From Tilletia caries (taxonomy: Eukaryota; Basidiomycota; Exobasidiomycetes; Tilletiales; Tilletiaceae), in contig JALUTQ010000018.1 of the NCBI GenBank assembly GCA_032718865.1, positions 496,001 through 560,000 of the forward strand: a stretch of 64,000 nt of DNA, in the 5' to 3' direction. The notes under the pieces are model-generated. The model made no database searches. It had not been told where the DNA came from and saw nothing but the letters and a program-made list of their open reading frames with translations. Every line of letters begins with the position of its first letter. Within the stretch, counting starts at the first letter, position 1. A program made the translations under genes and the position numbers. This document shows positions 11,328 to 23,551 of this stretch, one piece after another.

Positions 11328-14300
11328 TCAAGTTGCTTGTAGATGAGGCAGGGCGCGAGGCAGAGCTACATTGGTTGTCGACGTGTCGGATCCAGGAAGC
11401 AGGACACGTACGTTTCTGGCGTCAGTAGCTCGTGACAGAGCGACGTACAGCTGGCCATGCGAAAAGCAGGGTACCCGCAAGTCGATTCCAACACGGTCAA
11501 GGGACTGCCCTTGACTCTTGTTGATCGTCATTGCGAAGCACAATTTGACCGGAAACTGACGTCTGATAAGGACGTATGGATATCCGCTTTCCTCCGTACG
11601 AACATCGATTCGAGGTATCAGGACTCGTTGTCCAATGCGATCCTTTGCTCCGGTGATGATCATCGCTTCGAGCACTGGTCTTCGCATAGCAGTGACCACC
11701 AATCGCGTTCCGTTGCAAAGCCCGTTGGAGGGATCAAGATTCCGCAGCAGCATGATTGGAGATCCAATCTTCAGAGACAGTGCATGCGGGGGAGATCCAG
11801 AGGGCTGTTGCGTCGCTAGGTATTCTGCAGAGAACGCAGGAGACTCGTCGCCGTCGGCCGTGACCGCTCTGTCGGCGCTGAAGAAGGTAATTGCTTCGCC
11901 TGGAAGCATTGACAATATCGTCTCGTTCGTTTTTGTCGGCAGCATCGTTTCGTGCATGAAGAATTGCGCGAGGAGCCCAATACCTTTGTGCGGTTACTGG
12001 AGAAAAAGGCGGCCGGGATGGATTCGTAGACAAAACGAATTAAACTGGAAGCGTCGTTTCCATTCAACCGAATGGGATCCGGAACCATGACTCGTCCCTT
12101 GTTGTCCTGAGGGCAGTGGCCATTACCAATGTGCATCGTCCAGCGACCGTATTCCATCTGTAGAGAGGCGTCGTCTGTGGACATTGTACTCATCGACAGG
12201 AGCAATCGCAGATTGATTCGCAACTGCAGTTGAACCATGCTGCTCCATAGCTCGGATTTGTGTAGACAGATTTGAATCGTGTCCGATGTTGTGCCTCCTT
12301 GAACGATGGGGAGTGTTTGACGCCAGTCTCCGGAGAACAGTACCACTACACCTCCAAAAGGTTTTGAGTTCTGAAGAAGATCTTGGAACAGGCGATCGAC
12401 AGCCTCAGCAGCATACCTGCTCTGCATAGGTGCTTCATCCCAAATCAGAACTGAAGTTCGTCGAAGAAGCTCGGCCGATGCTGTTTGAGCACGAACACCA
12501 CAGCTGGAATCTGTGGTGAGTGTGAGCGGGATTTTGAAACGTGAATGTGTTGTTCGTCCGCCTTCGAGCATAATGGCCGCGATTCCCGACGCTGCAACAG
12601 CGAGGGCGATCTTTCCTTTGCTGCGAGTGTATGCAAGTAACGCGTTCTCTACGAACGTTTTCCCACATCCGCCTGGCCCATCGAGGAAGAAGGTGGTTGA
12701 CGAAGAAGCAGGATTGTCGATCGCGGCCTGTATGGTCTCGAAAGCCATCGCTTGATCTGCGTTCATGAGGCGGACCATTTCTTCGTACTTGAGCCGCTGT
12801 GTGTCCCAGTTGTAGCCGACTTCCTCCAGTACCGCGACCGGAATACGTACTTCATCGAAGCTGTATATGTCATCCGGTGGGGGTATACCGTACAGAGCCA
12901 AATCCACATCAGCTTGCATCGACCCCAAAACGTCACGAAGCAGAGCTCGTGAAAGGGATAAGCATCGTTCGAACGATGGGTTTTGGACTCCACGGCGGAG
13001 AAGGAGTCGACGACAATCGTCCGCAAGGGCTTCTCTGTGCTTTGTGTAGAGTCGAAAAGGATCGTCCACGCTTTGGTTTAGCAGGATAGCGCAGAATAGG
13101 CGACGCAGAGCAGATCCGTGCTGTATCGCAGAAGCTTCTCGAAGGCAGTAGTCCCACTCAGAGTCGTCGGTAAGGAGTCCACGAGCGAGGCAAGCAGCAC
13201 GGAAGGTAGGATAGACGAATCCTTCGAACGTCCGAACGTCAGCGAACGATGTTGGTCCCCGGACATGGTGCAGCAGCATTCTGAGATAGAATTTCTCGCC
13301 CGCCGTCTGTGGGACGAAATAGACACGGCCGATCTGCCTTCCTTGGGAGCGCCGCTTCCATGTGCGGTCTTTCTGATTCCATACGTATTGGGACGGAACC
13401 TCTGGATAGGTTACCTCCGCCGTTTCGGATCCAGAGCGACCGCAGAGCTGAAAGAATGCGAGCAACTTCGATCGACGTTCTTCTCCTTCCATAGTCTCGA
13501 GAGTTCCATTCAAATCGTCCGGATCAAACGTCACACGTTGACCGCCTTCCTCGTGGACGTCCAAGGACATGACAGAGGGCCATATGCCATGCAGAGGTAG
13601 CCGTAGCAGTCGTGCGACTCCTTCAAAAAAAAGAAAGAAAGGAAACAATACATCAGAAATTCGGATTTAGTTATGACCTGGTCTGTGAAATACTCACCTT
13701 CGCAAGGGGAGACGAATCTAGCGTCCACGTACTCAGAGATCTCGTCCAGAACTTGTTTCCCCTCAGGTCCCACTGTGATCCGAGAGCGATCTGGCCCTTT
13801 AAAGATATATTTGAAGAGATATTGGACCGCCTTAATGGACGTGCAAATTTCCACGTTCATGTGACAGCCAAACGTTTTGAGCAGAAAAGGATTGTGAGGT
13901 ACAACCCACGTAGAGTCGACGTCTCGAAACCCGCGACCACACTGTTTCTGCACAGAAACACCAGTATTGCGACGGCGGTACAGAGGATATCCGTCGTCTC
14001 CAGCGACAGTTTCTTCCTGCAGTGCAAAGGGAAAACGTCGTGTGCAAATGCCTGGTGATTCTGGATTTTGCATACATGGCTGCTCTGGTGTGCAGGGCCC
14101 GTGTATCATCTGCCCAAGGACGTGATTATGCAGCTCTTCGTCGATTGCAGGATCCGGGAGTTCGGCACTGACGATGCTGTCAATGTCCGCTGCACATCGA
14201 GTCTTGTCCTCGTTGTTCATAGTGATGATGATGTGAGCGTGGGGAAGTCCTCGCTTTTGGAACTCGACGGTCCAGGTGAAGGATACAACAGTTCCGAGGA

Positions 14301-15975
14301 CTTGCTTCTCCTTCAGCAAGGATATCAGGTGCTTGAGTTTCAGCCAGAAAACGCGGCAAACGATGTCGGGCCGATCTGAAGCGCGCTGATGTGGTTTGAT
14401 ATTTTCGACGATCTCCTTCCACAGCGGATTGCATGTCATGGTGATGAAGATGTCCGGTTTTCCGTAGACGCGTACCAAAGCCATTGCATCGTGATATCGC
14501 GCCTGCATGTATCGAGGACCGTTGGTAAACGAAGAAGGTAACACGATGCGTTGACCGAGAGTGTTCAGATCGGTGCCGTTCATGAGTGCATCCTGCAGCC
14601 CCTTGTACACGTCTGCCCGAAGCTGGCTTTGATTGGATCGTATGAAGTGGAGACGTCTTTGCTCGGCAACGACCCAGGCATCGACAATGAACTCCTGCAT
14701 CAATGTGCCGCCATGGAGAAGGGTCGAGAAGGTGAATCGTAGATGGAGATGATAGCAGTGGAATTGTTCAAGCGAAACTTTGTGCGAACCTCCCGCTCCC
14801 CGGCCTCGAACGACTGCAAGCGGAAACGTAAGACAGGGAGAGAGAGAGATGAGCATAAGACATTGCCTAACGTCCAGCGCATATAGGAAAGCATCAGACC
14901 GCACAGGAGGAAGCAATAACGCACCATTGGGATCCTGCAACGCTGCAGCCGCTATATCTGCGTCTGTGGAGAACATCTCGCGAGGAGCATCCCGGCCTAA
15001 GGGAATCCAGTAATGCCAGCCCAGATGTCCGAAGGGTATGAGGATGGGGAAACGTAGAGGAAGAAAGCAAGGATGTGACTCGTTGATCCTACGAAGCGGG
15101 CCATTTTTGTATTGGAAGACGATGCCCCTGCCGCTCCCTTCACTTGCGTTTCGATCGAAAACGATTGCTGCGACCTCGGATGCTCTTGGTAGGTTGTACG
15201 TGCGCGGATCCGGTCCTCCTTCAGCTCCAGGATGGATAATTCGTATCCCCACCTCCGTTTCGGTCGTAGCTAGATGGTCCAGCATTGTTTTCGAGCTACG
15301 CAAAGCCTCGACGAAGGGATTGACGTCCCAAAGAATTCTCTGCAGGCCATCCAGTGTGTTCGGTTGGAGCCCAGTATTGGGCCGAGACGCTCTGATTCCG
15401 GTAGCTTGCGCAGGATCTGTGGCCACGAAGTAGACCTGAGCGTACGAAGGCGTGAAGCCGTCCTCTGGAACCAAACCGCCGATGCGATGATGTACCTGCC
15501 CTTTGACCTTGAAGGTGTATATGCCGCGCTGTCCGGCAACGCTGAGGTCGCGAGTACCACCGAAAGAGAGGAACGCAAAGGCGTTATTGTAATCTCGAAT
15601 GTTGCGACGGAATTGATCGGCCACATCGCCACCACTTGTGTACAACGCTTGTAGCGTCGGCGGGCAGTCGAAGATTTGAGGCAGAACAACGTTTCCGTTA
15701 CTGCAGCATGTGCCGAACTTCGGTTTGCACATGGACCCCGACGTCTTCTCGGATATCCAATGCAAAGCTAGGCAATGTTCGCAAACGTGTTCCATGAATC
15801 CGAGACTGTGCAGGACAGCATTTGCTCCGTCGCCGCGTGCCGGTCGATGCAGCGGCATGAAGAAAGGTGGAAAAACAGAGGGAATGGACTGTTGAGTAGG
15901 CCGGAAGGCAGTAGGAATCAAAGAGTCAGTGGAAGGAGGGAACTTCGACATTCCATCATCAGCGCAAGAATCCAA
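11328..15975 (-). CDS. Helitron Rep/helicase (rolling-circle transposase), two frameshifts
   Basis: Autonomous-type Helitron protein of about 1,485 residues in three exons: 15975-14925, 14813-13698 and 13620-11328. An N-terminal zinc-finger-like block (CEHCLALHW...CC) is followed by the Helitron-like N domain (MQEFIVDAW, ILPSSF-like VLPSSF, GKPDIFITMTCNP). The HUH metal motif is GLPHAHIII and the tyrosine motif is YLFKYIFKG, so nicking residues are present. The Pif1/RecD-type helicase follows: Walker A GPGGCGKT, GIAAIML, Walker B LIWDEAPM, SGDWRQTLPIV, and the final INKSQGQSLDRVGI...YVALSRAT. Two +1 shifts, at plus-strand A5 12003-12007 and T5 11930-11934, break the helicase between FVYESIPAAF and NETILSMLPGE; reading each run as four bases restores the frame (WAPRAILHARN lies between them). 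As written, the protein ends early and would lack the last helicase motifs. Terminal TC/CTRR ends were not located. Confidence 0.93.
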
Positions 15976-16382
15976 ATCAGCTGTACTTCATAGGGCTATA
16001 TGAATCATAATATCCGTTACAGTAGGTCGTTGCCGTACACCTGAAGCCTGTAGAGATTTTCATTGCAGATGTCAACATGAGGATTGAAGAAGGTAAGTTG
16101 CGTATGTGAAATGTTTCCCGAGTACTGTTGCCTTTACGGCTATAGAACTGTATCATTTGCTGTAACCAACAGGTAAAACTGTTCTGGGCTTTTGTTTGTT
16201 GCGTTAATTTTTGCGATGTGGCGCTGTGAAAGTATGAGTTCTAATGTCTAAAGGTGCTGCAAGCCTGCAAAGTTCGGAATGAAGCACGCAAGCCCTGCTG
16301 CAAATCCCACTGTTACATTGCTCAAGGGATATGTTAGCAGCCAGATGATGGCACACTGCGAATACGGTTAGCTACGTGTATG
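15976..16382. other. Helitron 5' flank, no gene seen
   Basis: AT-rich sequence between the Helitron start codon and the F-box gene. It should contain the Helitron 5' terminus and promoter, but I could not identify the end. Confidence 0.3.
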
Positions 16383-17505
16383 TCAAAGATGCTGTTGACA
16401 GTCGGTGATGATGAGGTGACGTAAACTCGGTGCAACCTCTAGAGGAATAATAGGTGGCTGGAAAGTTTTTGGGCGACCCATCGAGATACTGTGATGAAGC
16501 CCACCAGGGACGGCTTCGTAAGACGAATGTGGTAAGAGCGGGGAGATGCCCAGAAAGTAAGATAGGTTCGCGAGGGGCACCAAGATCTGCTATTTGTCAT
16601 GTGAGGTATGCCTGTTGAGTGAGCTGTGAGGTAAAAGAGACAATGGATTTGAGAAGGATTGTGGACTGTGGTACTCACAACGGTGGGAAAGGATAAGCGT
16701 TTCTGCAAGAGGCTCCGTGCATGAGATTCGTGCTCCCGAGAACGTTCGGCGGCAAACTGTGTGCGTCGTGTTGTCGAGGGGTACTTCTGGATTCCGGCAA
16801 GATCTAACGGCATCGGGTGGAGACGATTTTGCAGAGACGCGATTGACAAAGATCGTGTACTGCGCGTCGATGCAAGAGCATATCGGTAGATCATCGTAGT
16901 AGTCTTCGGAAACGATGACATGCCGCAGGGACGGTGCGACAGATTTCCAAATGGTAGGGAAGCAGAAGTTTTTCCGTCATCGTGCCGGAGAACGTATCTA
17001 GGTCCCACTTGGAGAAGCCCTGGACGACGATGGTATGGAGGAAAGGAAATTGGGCAGAGAATGCCACAATCTCTCCATCCTCCGTCAAATCTGCAACCGA
17101 GAGGCGCCGAATGAAGGTACATGAAGAAGGACACTCACCTCCGCGGAAAAGAATGAAAACCTCGAGGAAAGGACATCGCTTCGACAGGACCCGAAACCGT
17201 GCGCTACGGTGTTGATCGCGGTAGAGATCCGTTTCCTTCAGCGACCCAGTGAATTCGAGGCGGCGAACGCACCATCCTAATGCCAGCTCCGTATAAAGTT
17301 GACGGGAGAAGGCAGAGCTGCCGTTCGGATACGAAAGGCGAACTCGCTGTAGCAACTTGAAGCGAAGCAGATGGTACCATGAATAGCAAGTCCTACTCAA
17401 CTGTGCGAGAGTGGCCTGCGAGTCCGGATCGGCAAAGATATGGTTGAGTATGAGATCCCAGATCTCAGCAGGCAGTCGTGGCAGCGGTGCCATCTTGTCA
17501 ACCAT
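16383..17505 (-). pseudogene. F-box protein with leucine-rich-type tail, frameshifted
   Basis: The start is taken at 17505 (MVDKMAPLP); an upstream in-frame ATG at 17628 is possible. Residues about 8-50 form an F-box (LPRLPAEIWDLILNHIF...SRTCYSWYHLL), which would dock a substrate adaptor onto Skp1 in an SCF ubiquitin ligase. Exon 1 ends at 17139, and the next exon starts at 17090 in phase (D-LTEDGEIVAFSAQFPFLHTIVVQG, leucine-rich-repeat-like). At plus-strand T5 16969-16973 (GAAAAAC in the message) the frame is lost. Reading four restores TENFCFPTIWKSV then LRHVIVSEDYYDD and about 80 more codons to 16590. A last piece with PSLRHLIITDCQQHL ending at 16383 looks coding, but its junction is unresolved. 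The gene is either decayed, slippage-dependent or mis-assembled at this run. The substrate is unknown. Confidence 0.6.
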
Positions 17506-17669
17506 CGGAGTGAGAGCGGCAGCAGGGAGTTGTGGAGAGGAAGCGGGATGCTGCGAGCAAAAAGAAGAACAGCAGGACTTTGGATCGACATTCAGGGAGA
17601 GCCGAGGAGGGCAGCTCTCAAATATCATTACTGATCACCGGTGAGCTTTCAGCTTAGTCGTCAAGAAAA

Positions 17670-17815
17670 ATATCAGAGAGAAATGAGGGATACATGGTGC
17701 GATAGATACCTAAATTGTGCTGCGTCATGCGTGCAACGTGAAGAGAAATGAGTGATACATGGTGACATGGATACCTGAATTGTGCCGCGTGCATTGTGCA
17801 ACTTGATTCGAGAAT
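17670..17815 (+). repeat. Imperfect tandem duplication, about 63 bp
   Basis: Two neighbouring copies share GATACATGGTG, GATACCT(A/G)AATTGTGC and GTGCAAC (about 17688-17750 and 17752-17812). Confidence 0.7.
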
Positions 17816-20806
17816 GCAATGTAGCATTGAAAAGGCTGGTAGATCAGTACATCAGTGTTCATTGATGCAAAATGCAGGGGGCCACCTAACTGATGATTGA
17901 TCATTGATGCAAAATACGGGGAGATACGTGTATCATGTATAAATGGATTGAAGAATTGAAACGTCAGCAAGTGAAGCAACGAACACAAAACGTTACAGCA
18001 CAACGGTGGCAGATGAGATATGAGAATCGAGGAGGGATACATTGTTATCGTACTTGGATTTTGGCGCGGGTTGCTTTACACAAAAGAGTCGAGGAGGCAA
18101 CAACGGAGGACATCGCCGTTCTCATGGCAATGGCGACGCTTGAAGCAGATACAGTCTGGAAGGTTGGGCGACGCGCTCTAGCCAGACTTGAAGGAAGCGG
18201 TTCAGGCAACTGAGGAGGAAGAAGAGCAAAGGCGCGGGGAGGGCGAGCGGGGTCATTCACTCATTGATCGATGTTCTTGAGGCCAGGAACCCTGCAGGAG
18301 GAGGAAGCGTAAACTATCAGAAGGAGGCAGGCCGCAGGGTACTGGTGGAGTTGCGATGAGTTTTGATCATCTCCAGTCTCCACCCACTCTGGCTCACTTA
18401 TTCCCTTCACCGCCGTCGCCTACCCGACGGGTCCAGCCGTCACACACATAGTGGAAGCAACAATCCTCGATCCCCGCCACCCTATCGTGAATCGTCTTGG
18501 TTGAAGCTGTGGCAGCGTGACTCTCATAGTCCCATCTCCGGTCCGCTTCGCTACGTTCATGAAGGCAGGCACTGAGACGGATGTGGCCAGTGGCGGACGG
18601 GTCGGAGAGCAGCCGAGCGGGTCGGATAACGGGTTTGCGGTCTGCCTCTTGCGAATAGGTCGTTCCTCCTACCGTGAATGCGCATGGCTTCAGTGACACT
18701 ACACTGCGGCGGCCGGCGTCGTCGCAGTCGTTGTCGGTATCAGGCGTTGATTCGTTGTTGAAGTTGGAGTAGCTAACAGCTTCGGGTCGACGGCCTTGCC
18801 CTTTCAATTTGGAGCGATCCAATCAGCGTGCCTGTGAGTTGTGACAACTGCACATGGTGTAACAGATGCTCACTGAGGAGTGAGGGGCGAGGCAGATTGA
18901 AGGAGAGTTAACATTGGCTGGAAGCAGAGAAGGAGAAGGGGAAGGGCATCAGATAGAAGAGAAGCGTCAGCTAATGGAGAGGGGAGGGAGCTGATGATGC
19001 ATAGACTCCGACCGTTCTTCACCGCTGCCGTCGTCGTTGCTGATGAATTCAGAATGTGATGTGTGAATGTGATGTAGTTGTGAGTTCGATGAGGGAGGGA
19101 GAGTGGGTTGAAGGATTCGAACTGGAGGGAGGAAGCAACATAGTCAGCTACCAACTTCGGGCTGGGACTGTTGAGTGCCGGCTGATTAGGGGATGGCCGT
19201 CTCCTTTGACCTTTGTTATGCAAAACGATTCAGATGGCGCGCCTGGGACGCATGATCGGACAGGTGCTCAGTGCTCACCGAGCAACATCGGCTACCTGTT
19301 TGAGGCGGACGAAGAAGGAGGGATTACAATCAACCAAAGAAGAAATGGGCGTCAGCTTATGGAGAGGGGCAGAGGATTGATGACTTCAAGGTATGAGCGC
19401 TGGGAAAGGGCTGATGCCTGGGTGAAGGAGGCAGCGGAAATGATGAGGGCAACGCAGCGTGGTTTCCAGCGGGGAGCGATGTGTGTTGCTTACTTCATTT
19501 CGTGGCCGTGGGTTTCGATGATGGTGGTAACGTGGAAGTAGTGACATCGCTGTGGGTGTACAGGATCGATGTTCTTCCCACTCCGTCTATCCCACGGCCC
19601 GAATCGGAAGCAATGCATTTCTATCAGCTGGGCGGGGGGGCGAAGTCCCCCCGCTTAGGTGACCGTGCCGGCCCGGCGACGGTGTGTGCGTAGGATGAAG
19701 CTGCCTCCCATAGCGTGGTTTGTAAGGTTTCTAACGCGCCGCGTGGGAAAAGCAACAAATCAGTTGTAACTGTCTGAGCTCAGGTTTGTAGTTCTGATTA
19801 CAATGTGGTGTAAGCTTCCTGAAATGAGGAGATTGCCTTTTAGTGGGAAGATGAGGAACTCAGAGAAGGCTTATGACTGAAGTATGGAACAATTCTACTG
19901 CATGTAATGCTTCATGAAGACTTCCAGACTGAGAGTTCGAGACGAGAAAGGTGTAAAATAGTTCGGGAAGACTCCCCAAAGAGCCGCTCCAGCGCACCCA
20001 CAGAAAAACCCTGGCACGTGATCTTGATAGAGTGATCATTCTTTGATCATTCTTGCTTTTTACGCACGTTCGAGCACCCCACACCCAGAATCCTCCTCAT
20101 CGCAACTCCGCGACCCGGTGTTGCGAGAATTTCTGCCTTAGAGAATTTTTCACCTTCTCACCCACTCACCCGACCTTCTTCCACAGCCTCAGACCTCCGC
20201 TCAGTGCTCACCATTCTTCATCCCCCATCCCGTACACCCGGGCAATAGGATGCGCATGCGCATCAGCACCTCAGCATCAGTGTCCTCCCTGCGCTCGCCC
20301 ACAGCAGCACCAGCTTCTTCCCTAGCCCACCCACTCTCATCCGCACCCGCATCCGCCATCTGACACCATCACTGACTTTTTCACACCGCGTCACCACCGT
20401 CTGACCACTCACTCATCCTCCTCTTTTCCAGAGCAGTCAACACAGCTTGCCTTCGTCCTCTTCTCTTCCGGCGTTGACTGCTGACTTCCCTGTTCCCTTC
20501 GCCTCCGCTGATTTTTCTTCACACCCCCTGTTCTCATGCGCAGATTTTCTCTTTTCTCGCACATTTTTTCCCCTCCCCCCTCTCACCTCTGCGCTCTGTC
20601 CTCGTCCCGCCTACAGTCACAGCCCTCGAACAGACACGAACGCGCTGTGCCGGCTGGTTCAGTTCTCCTCTATCCTAGTATAATGTATGAATGGTCATTC
20701 ACCGCATCGCGCATCGATCCATTCCTGCATACATATTTGTGGGCGTGATCGTGAAAGGAGAGGATCCTGAAAGTAGGGATTCATAGGGGCAGACACCTGA
20801 GAAGAC
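17816..20806. other. Gene-free accessory stretch
   Basis: No confident gene. An isolated plus-strand ORF at 17935-18213 (92 codons, Ala/Glu-rich helix near its end) and one at 19056-19541 have no recognisable domain. A segment near 18961 (GCGTCAGCTAATGGAGAGGGG) recurs with changes near 19350, suggesting old local duplication. 20080-20690 is pyrimidine-rich on the plus strand. Confidence 0.3.
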
Positions 20807-20970
20807 TTGACCTAACCATTGCCCAAGCATTTGGGTAAGTCTTGGGGAAGTATTTGAGTCAACTATTTCAGAACTCTTCCCCATGCGGCGATCGCCTTCG
20901 GGAAGACTTTGACTCTCGAGGCGGCCAATTATTGGGGAAGACTTGCCCCAACTATTGTGAAGACTTAAGA
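20807..20970 (+). repeat. Clustered AAGACTTG/TTGGGGAAG motifs
   Basis: GAAGACTTGACCTAACCATTG near 20807 and GAAGACTTGCCCCAACTATTG near 20938 are related direct copies. TCTTGGGGAAGT and CTCTTCCCC lie between them in both orientations. This may be the remnant of a non-autonomous element; no target duplication was found. Confidence 0.4.
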
Positions 20971-20983
20971 ACAGCCGGTGGTG

Positions 20984-21143
20984 TAAGTACAAGGGAGAGC
21001 AGCGAGAGCGGAGAAGGTGATGAGGAAGAAAGGGAAGTCTCTCGGCCGAGAGAAGGAGAAGTGATGAGAAAAGAGAGAAAGGAAGATAAGAGATAAGATA
21101 TAAGAGGGGAGCACGTGGTCCAGCCACGTGGTACACCAGCACA
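20984..21143 (+). repeat. Dispersed 160-bp repeat, copy 1
   Basis: Begins TAAGTACAAGGGAGAGCAGC and ends GTACACCAGCACA. Copy 2 (23385-23551) is the same apart from a 7-bp insertion and isolated substitutions. It contains the palindrome CACGTGGtccagCCACGTG and an upstream TATAAGAGGGG. Flanks differ between copies and no target duplication was recognised. Confidence 0.85.
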
Positions 21144-23384
21144 TGCCCACCCTTAGAAGACGACTGTCCCGAGTCGTAGTTGTGGAAGGAACTGCAACGG
21201 GTGTGAGTCAGGAGAGGTAGCGTGGAGAGAGCGCAGGGGAACAAGGAAGGGGTGGGGTACGAGGAATGTAGGCGTGCGGTCAGGACGTAGATACGAGATG
21301 GCATAGGCGCAATGAACGAGTATCGGGTGCAGCAGACAGTGACCCATGCCCTATGATCGAAGGTGAGGTCGGCGTCTCGACGAGGGAAGTTGAGACGCGA
21401 GCGCAAGCAGGAGCAGTGGGATGGTCGATGAAGAGGCGGAGGATGCGTGCGCTGGTCGCAAGTACGGAGTACCCGAGTACCGAAGTTGATACCGATGTGG
21501 ACACGGCATACGCCACGTTTGGCAATTGGCTATCCCCCCGCCAACTCGAGACTCATGGACTAGCCTACGCCTACTTCGATCCTCCGTCCTATAGCAGTCA
21601 ATACCGGCTGCGACCGATGCTCTTCCTTTGTCGTCGAAGGCTCGACGCTACCAGCACGCTCGCCGACCGTGGCGACGTGTAATGAGTGCTGGATTCCAAG
21701 CAGCAGGCGACATCTTCTAGCCGGCGTGATCGTGCGCTGCTGTGTGGCTGTGACTGCCGCGCAGGTTGGCCGGGCACTTGATAGTCGGTAAACTGTAAAG
21801 GGCCTGAGAAGTCACGGAGTCGTGGGACACGATCGTAAGAAAGCCGAAACGGCCGTCGTCCGATGGTGTCAATGGCGGAAGACAGTCGAGCGAGGGAGCT
21901 ACGGCTTCAGCGGGGATGTGTCCCAGACAAAGCTGCTTGAGGGCGTTGGCTGAATACACAGGCCGTGCGCAAGAACGTGGCGCCCGGGGCGGAGGGATTT
22001 CTCCACCTCAACACCTGCGGTCCTGCGCCGCTGCGCGTGGATCAAACGACACGACGCTGCGAGCGGTGAGACGCATGGTGGATGCACGACGCGAGAGCTC
22101 GTGAATAGGTTGATGGGTTTGAAATGGACTGCAAGGCCCACAGAAGCAGCGCGAGACGCAGTTGGAGAACGGACTCAGGTGTCGCCGCGGTGCGTGTTAA
22201 TGGAAGTACCGAAGCAGATACCGAAGTCGTTCAGGTTCGCCCCCCTCGTCCAACGGCGTGATTTGTTCCTGTGACTTGCTCTAGACCGCACGATGCTGCG
22301 GAAGCGAGGGAGGAGGGTGGGCATATGCATGGTCCTCGGCGTCGACACGCGCAACCTCGAGAGCCGGGACGGTTCACGGTACTGTGGTCTGCGGGTATAA
22401 TGGCAAGGGGACGATGCCGGTCTTGATGAATCGCTGCAGCAGCAAGTGAGGACCGAAAGGGAACGACGCCGTGTTGTGATGTGGAAGAGTTAAAACCGGC
22501 TGCAGGAGACCCTGTTGAGCTGCTGAGGAAGGTCCAGACTGTACACCCGGCTGCAGGAGACCCTGTTGAGCTGCTGAGGAAGGTCCAGACTGGTCAGGTT
22601 GACCGTGGAGTGGGTGAACCCGAAACGGAGAACAACGAAGAACGAAGGGGCTGGTGACAACGTTGGGTTAATTCGCGATGCGGGGTGTGTTCTTGGCGAC
22701 GCCGACTCCGTGATGTGTTCTGGAGAGGTCTCGCGAAAAGAAACAGCTGTCGGGGGCGGAGGGATTGCCCGACCTCGACACTCCCGCGCTGATCGAGAGA
22801 AGAGTTGCGCCGAGCAAAGAAGCTGGTGCTTGCCGGCGCCGGCGCGCATCTGGACAAGTGAACCGGTCTGAGGGCGGAGACCGGGAGGAAGAGCGTGCTG
22901 TATCGATGGCGTGTCGAAAGGAGGAAGACGAGCGGAAAGATGTGGAACCTACGTCGATCGCGTGTCGAGCGAGGAAGGATGAAAACCGATCACAGCTGCG
23001 TGCTGGACCAGGGAAGTGCGCCGATGGCGTGTCGACTGTCGAGCACCAGAACCAAAAAAAGTCAGCCTGAAGGCGAAGGCTGGCGAATCGAGGTATCGAA
23101 ACTCGAAAGTCGCACCGACGGGCGACGGCATGTCAAGGGCGATAAACGGTCAAAGCGGCATGTTTGACCGGTGAAGGACGGGATCTGGCGAGATCGTCGT
23201 TGGGCGTCCGGGCGTCGGGTGCTCAGCGTCCGTCGTTCGGGTAACCGAGAGAAGCACTCTCATCACCATATATTGGTCAGCGACCAATAGGGCCAGCGGC
23301 CACGATGCGGGCAACGCCCAAGATCACCAGCGGTAGATCAGTGAAGATGCAAAATGCAAGAAGAAGAATGAATGCCAGAGTAAC
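21144..23384. other. Gene-free accessory stretch
   Basis: Moderately GC-rich sequence with short open frames on both strands and no recognisable domain. Contains the 51-bp tandem duplication listed separately. Confidence 0.3.
22496..22597 (+). repeat. Tandem duplication, 51-bp unit
   Basis: CCGGCTGCAGGAGACCC followed by GAGGAAGGTCCAGACT occurs twice in a row with no visible differences through the core (copies start at about 22497 and 22548). The identity implies a recent event. Confidence 0.85.
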
Positions 23385-23551
23385 TAAGTACAAGGGAGAG
23401 CAGCGAGAGCGGAGAAGGTGATGAGGAAGAAAGGGAAGTCTCTCGGCCGAGAGAAGGAGACGTGATGAGAAAAGAGAGAAAGGAAGATAAGAGATATTAG
23501 ATAAGATATAAGAGGGGAGCACGTGGTCCAGCCACGTGGTACACCAGCACA
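23385..23551 (+). repeat. Dispersed 160-bp repeat, copy 2
   Basis: Second copy of the repeat at 20984-21143, same orientation, about 2.4 kb away, with a 7-bp insertion in the purine-rich GATAAGAGATA part and an A-to-C change. Confidence 0.85.

Noticed and set aside
19100..19115. GGATTCGAACT resembling a tRNA T-loop on the minus strand
   Set aside because: No acceptor stem, D-loop or anticodon arm can be formed around it; no convincing tRNA gene was found in the window.
20984..23551. The 160-bp repeat pair as LTRs of a 2.4-kb element
   Set aside because: No matching target duplication, no primer-binding site after copy 1, and no coding sequence between; kept only as a dispersed repeat.
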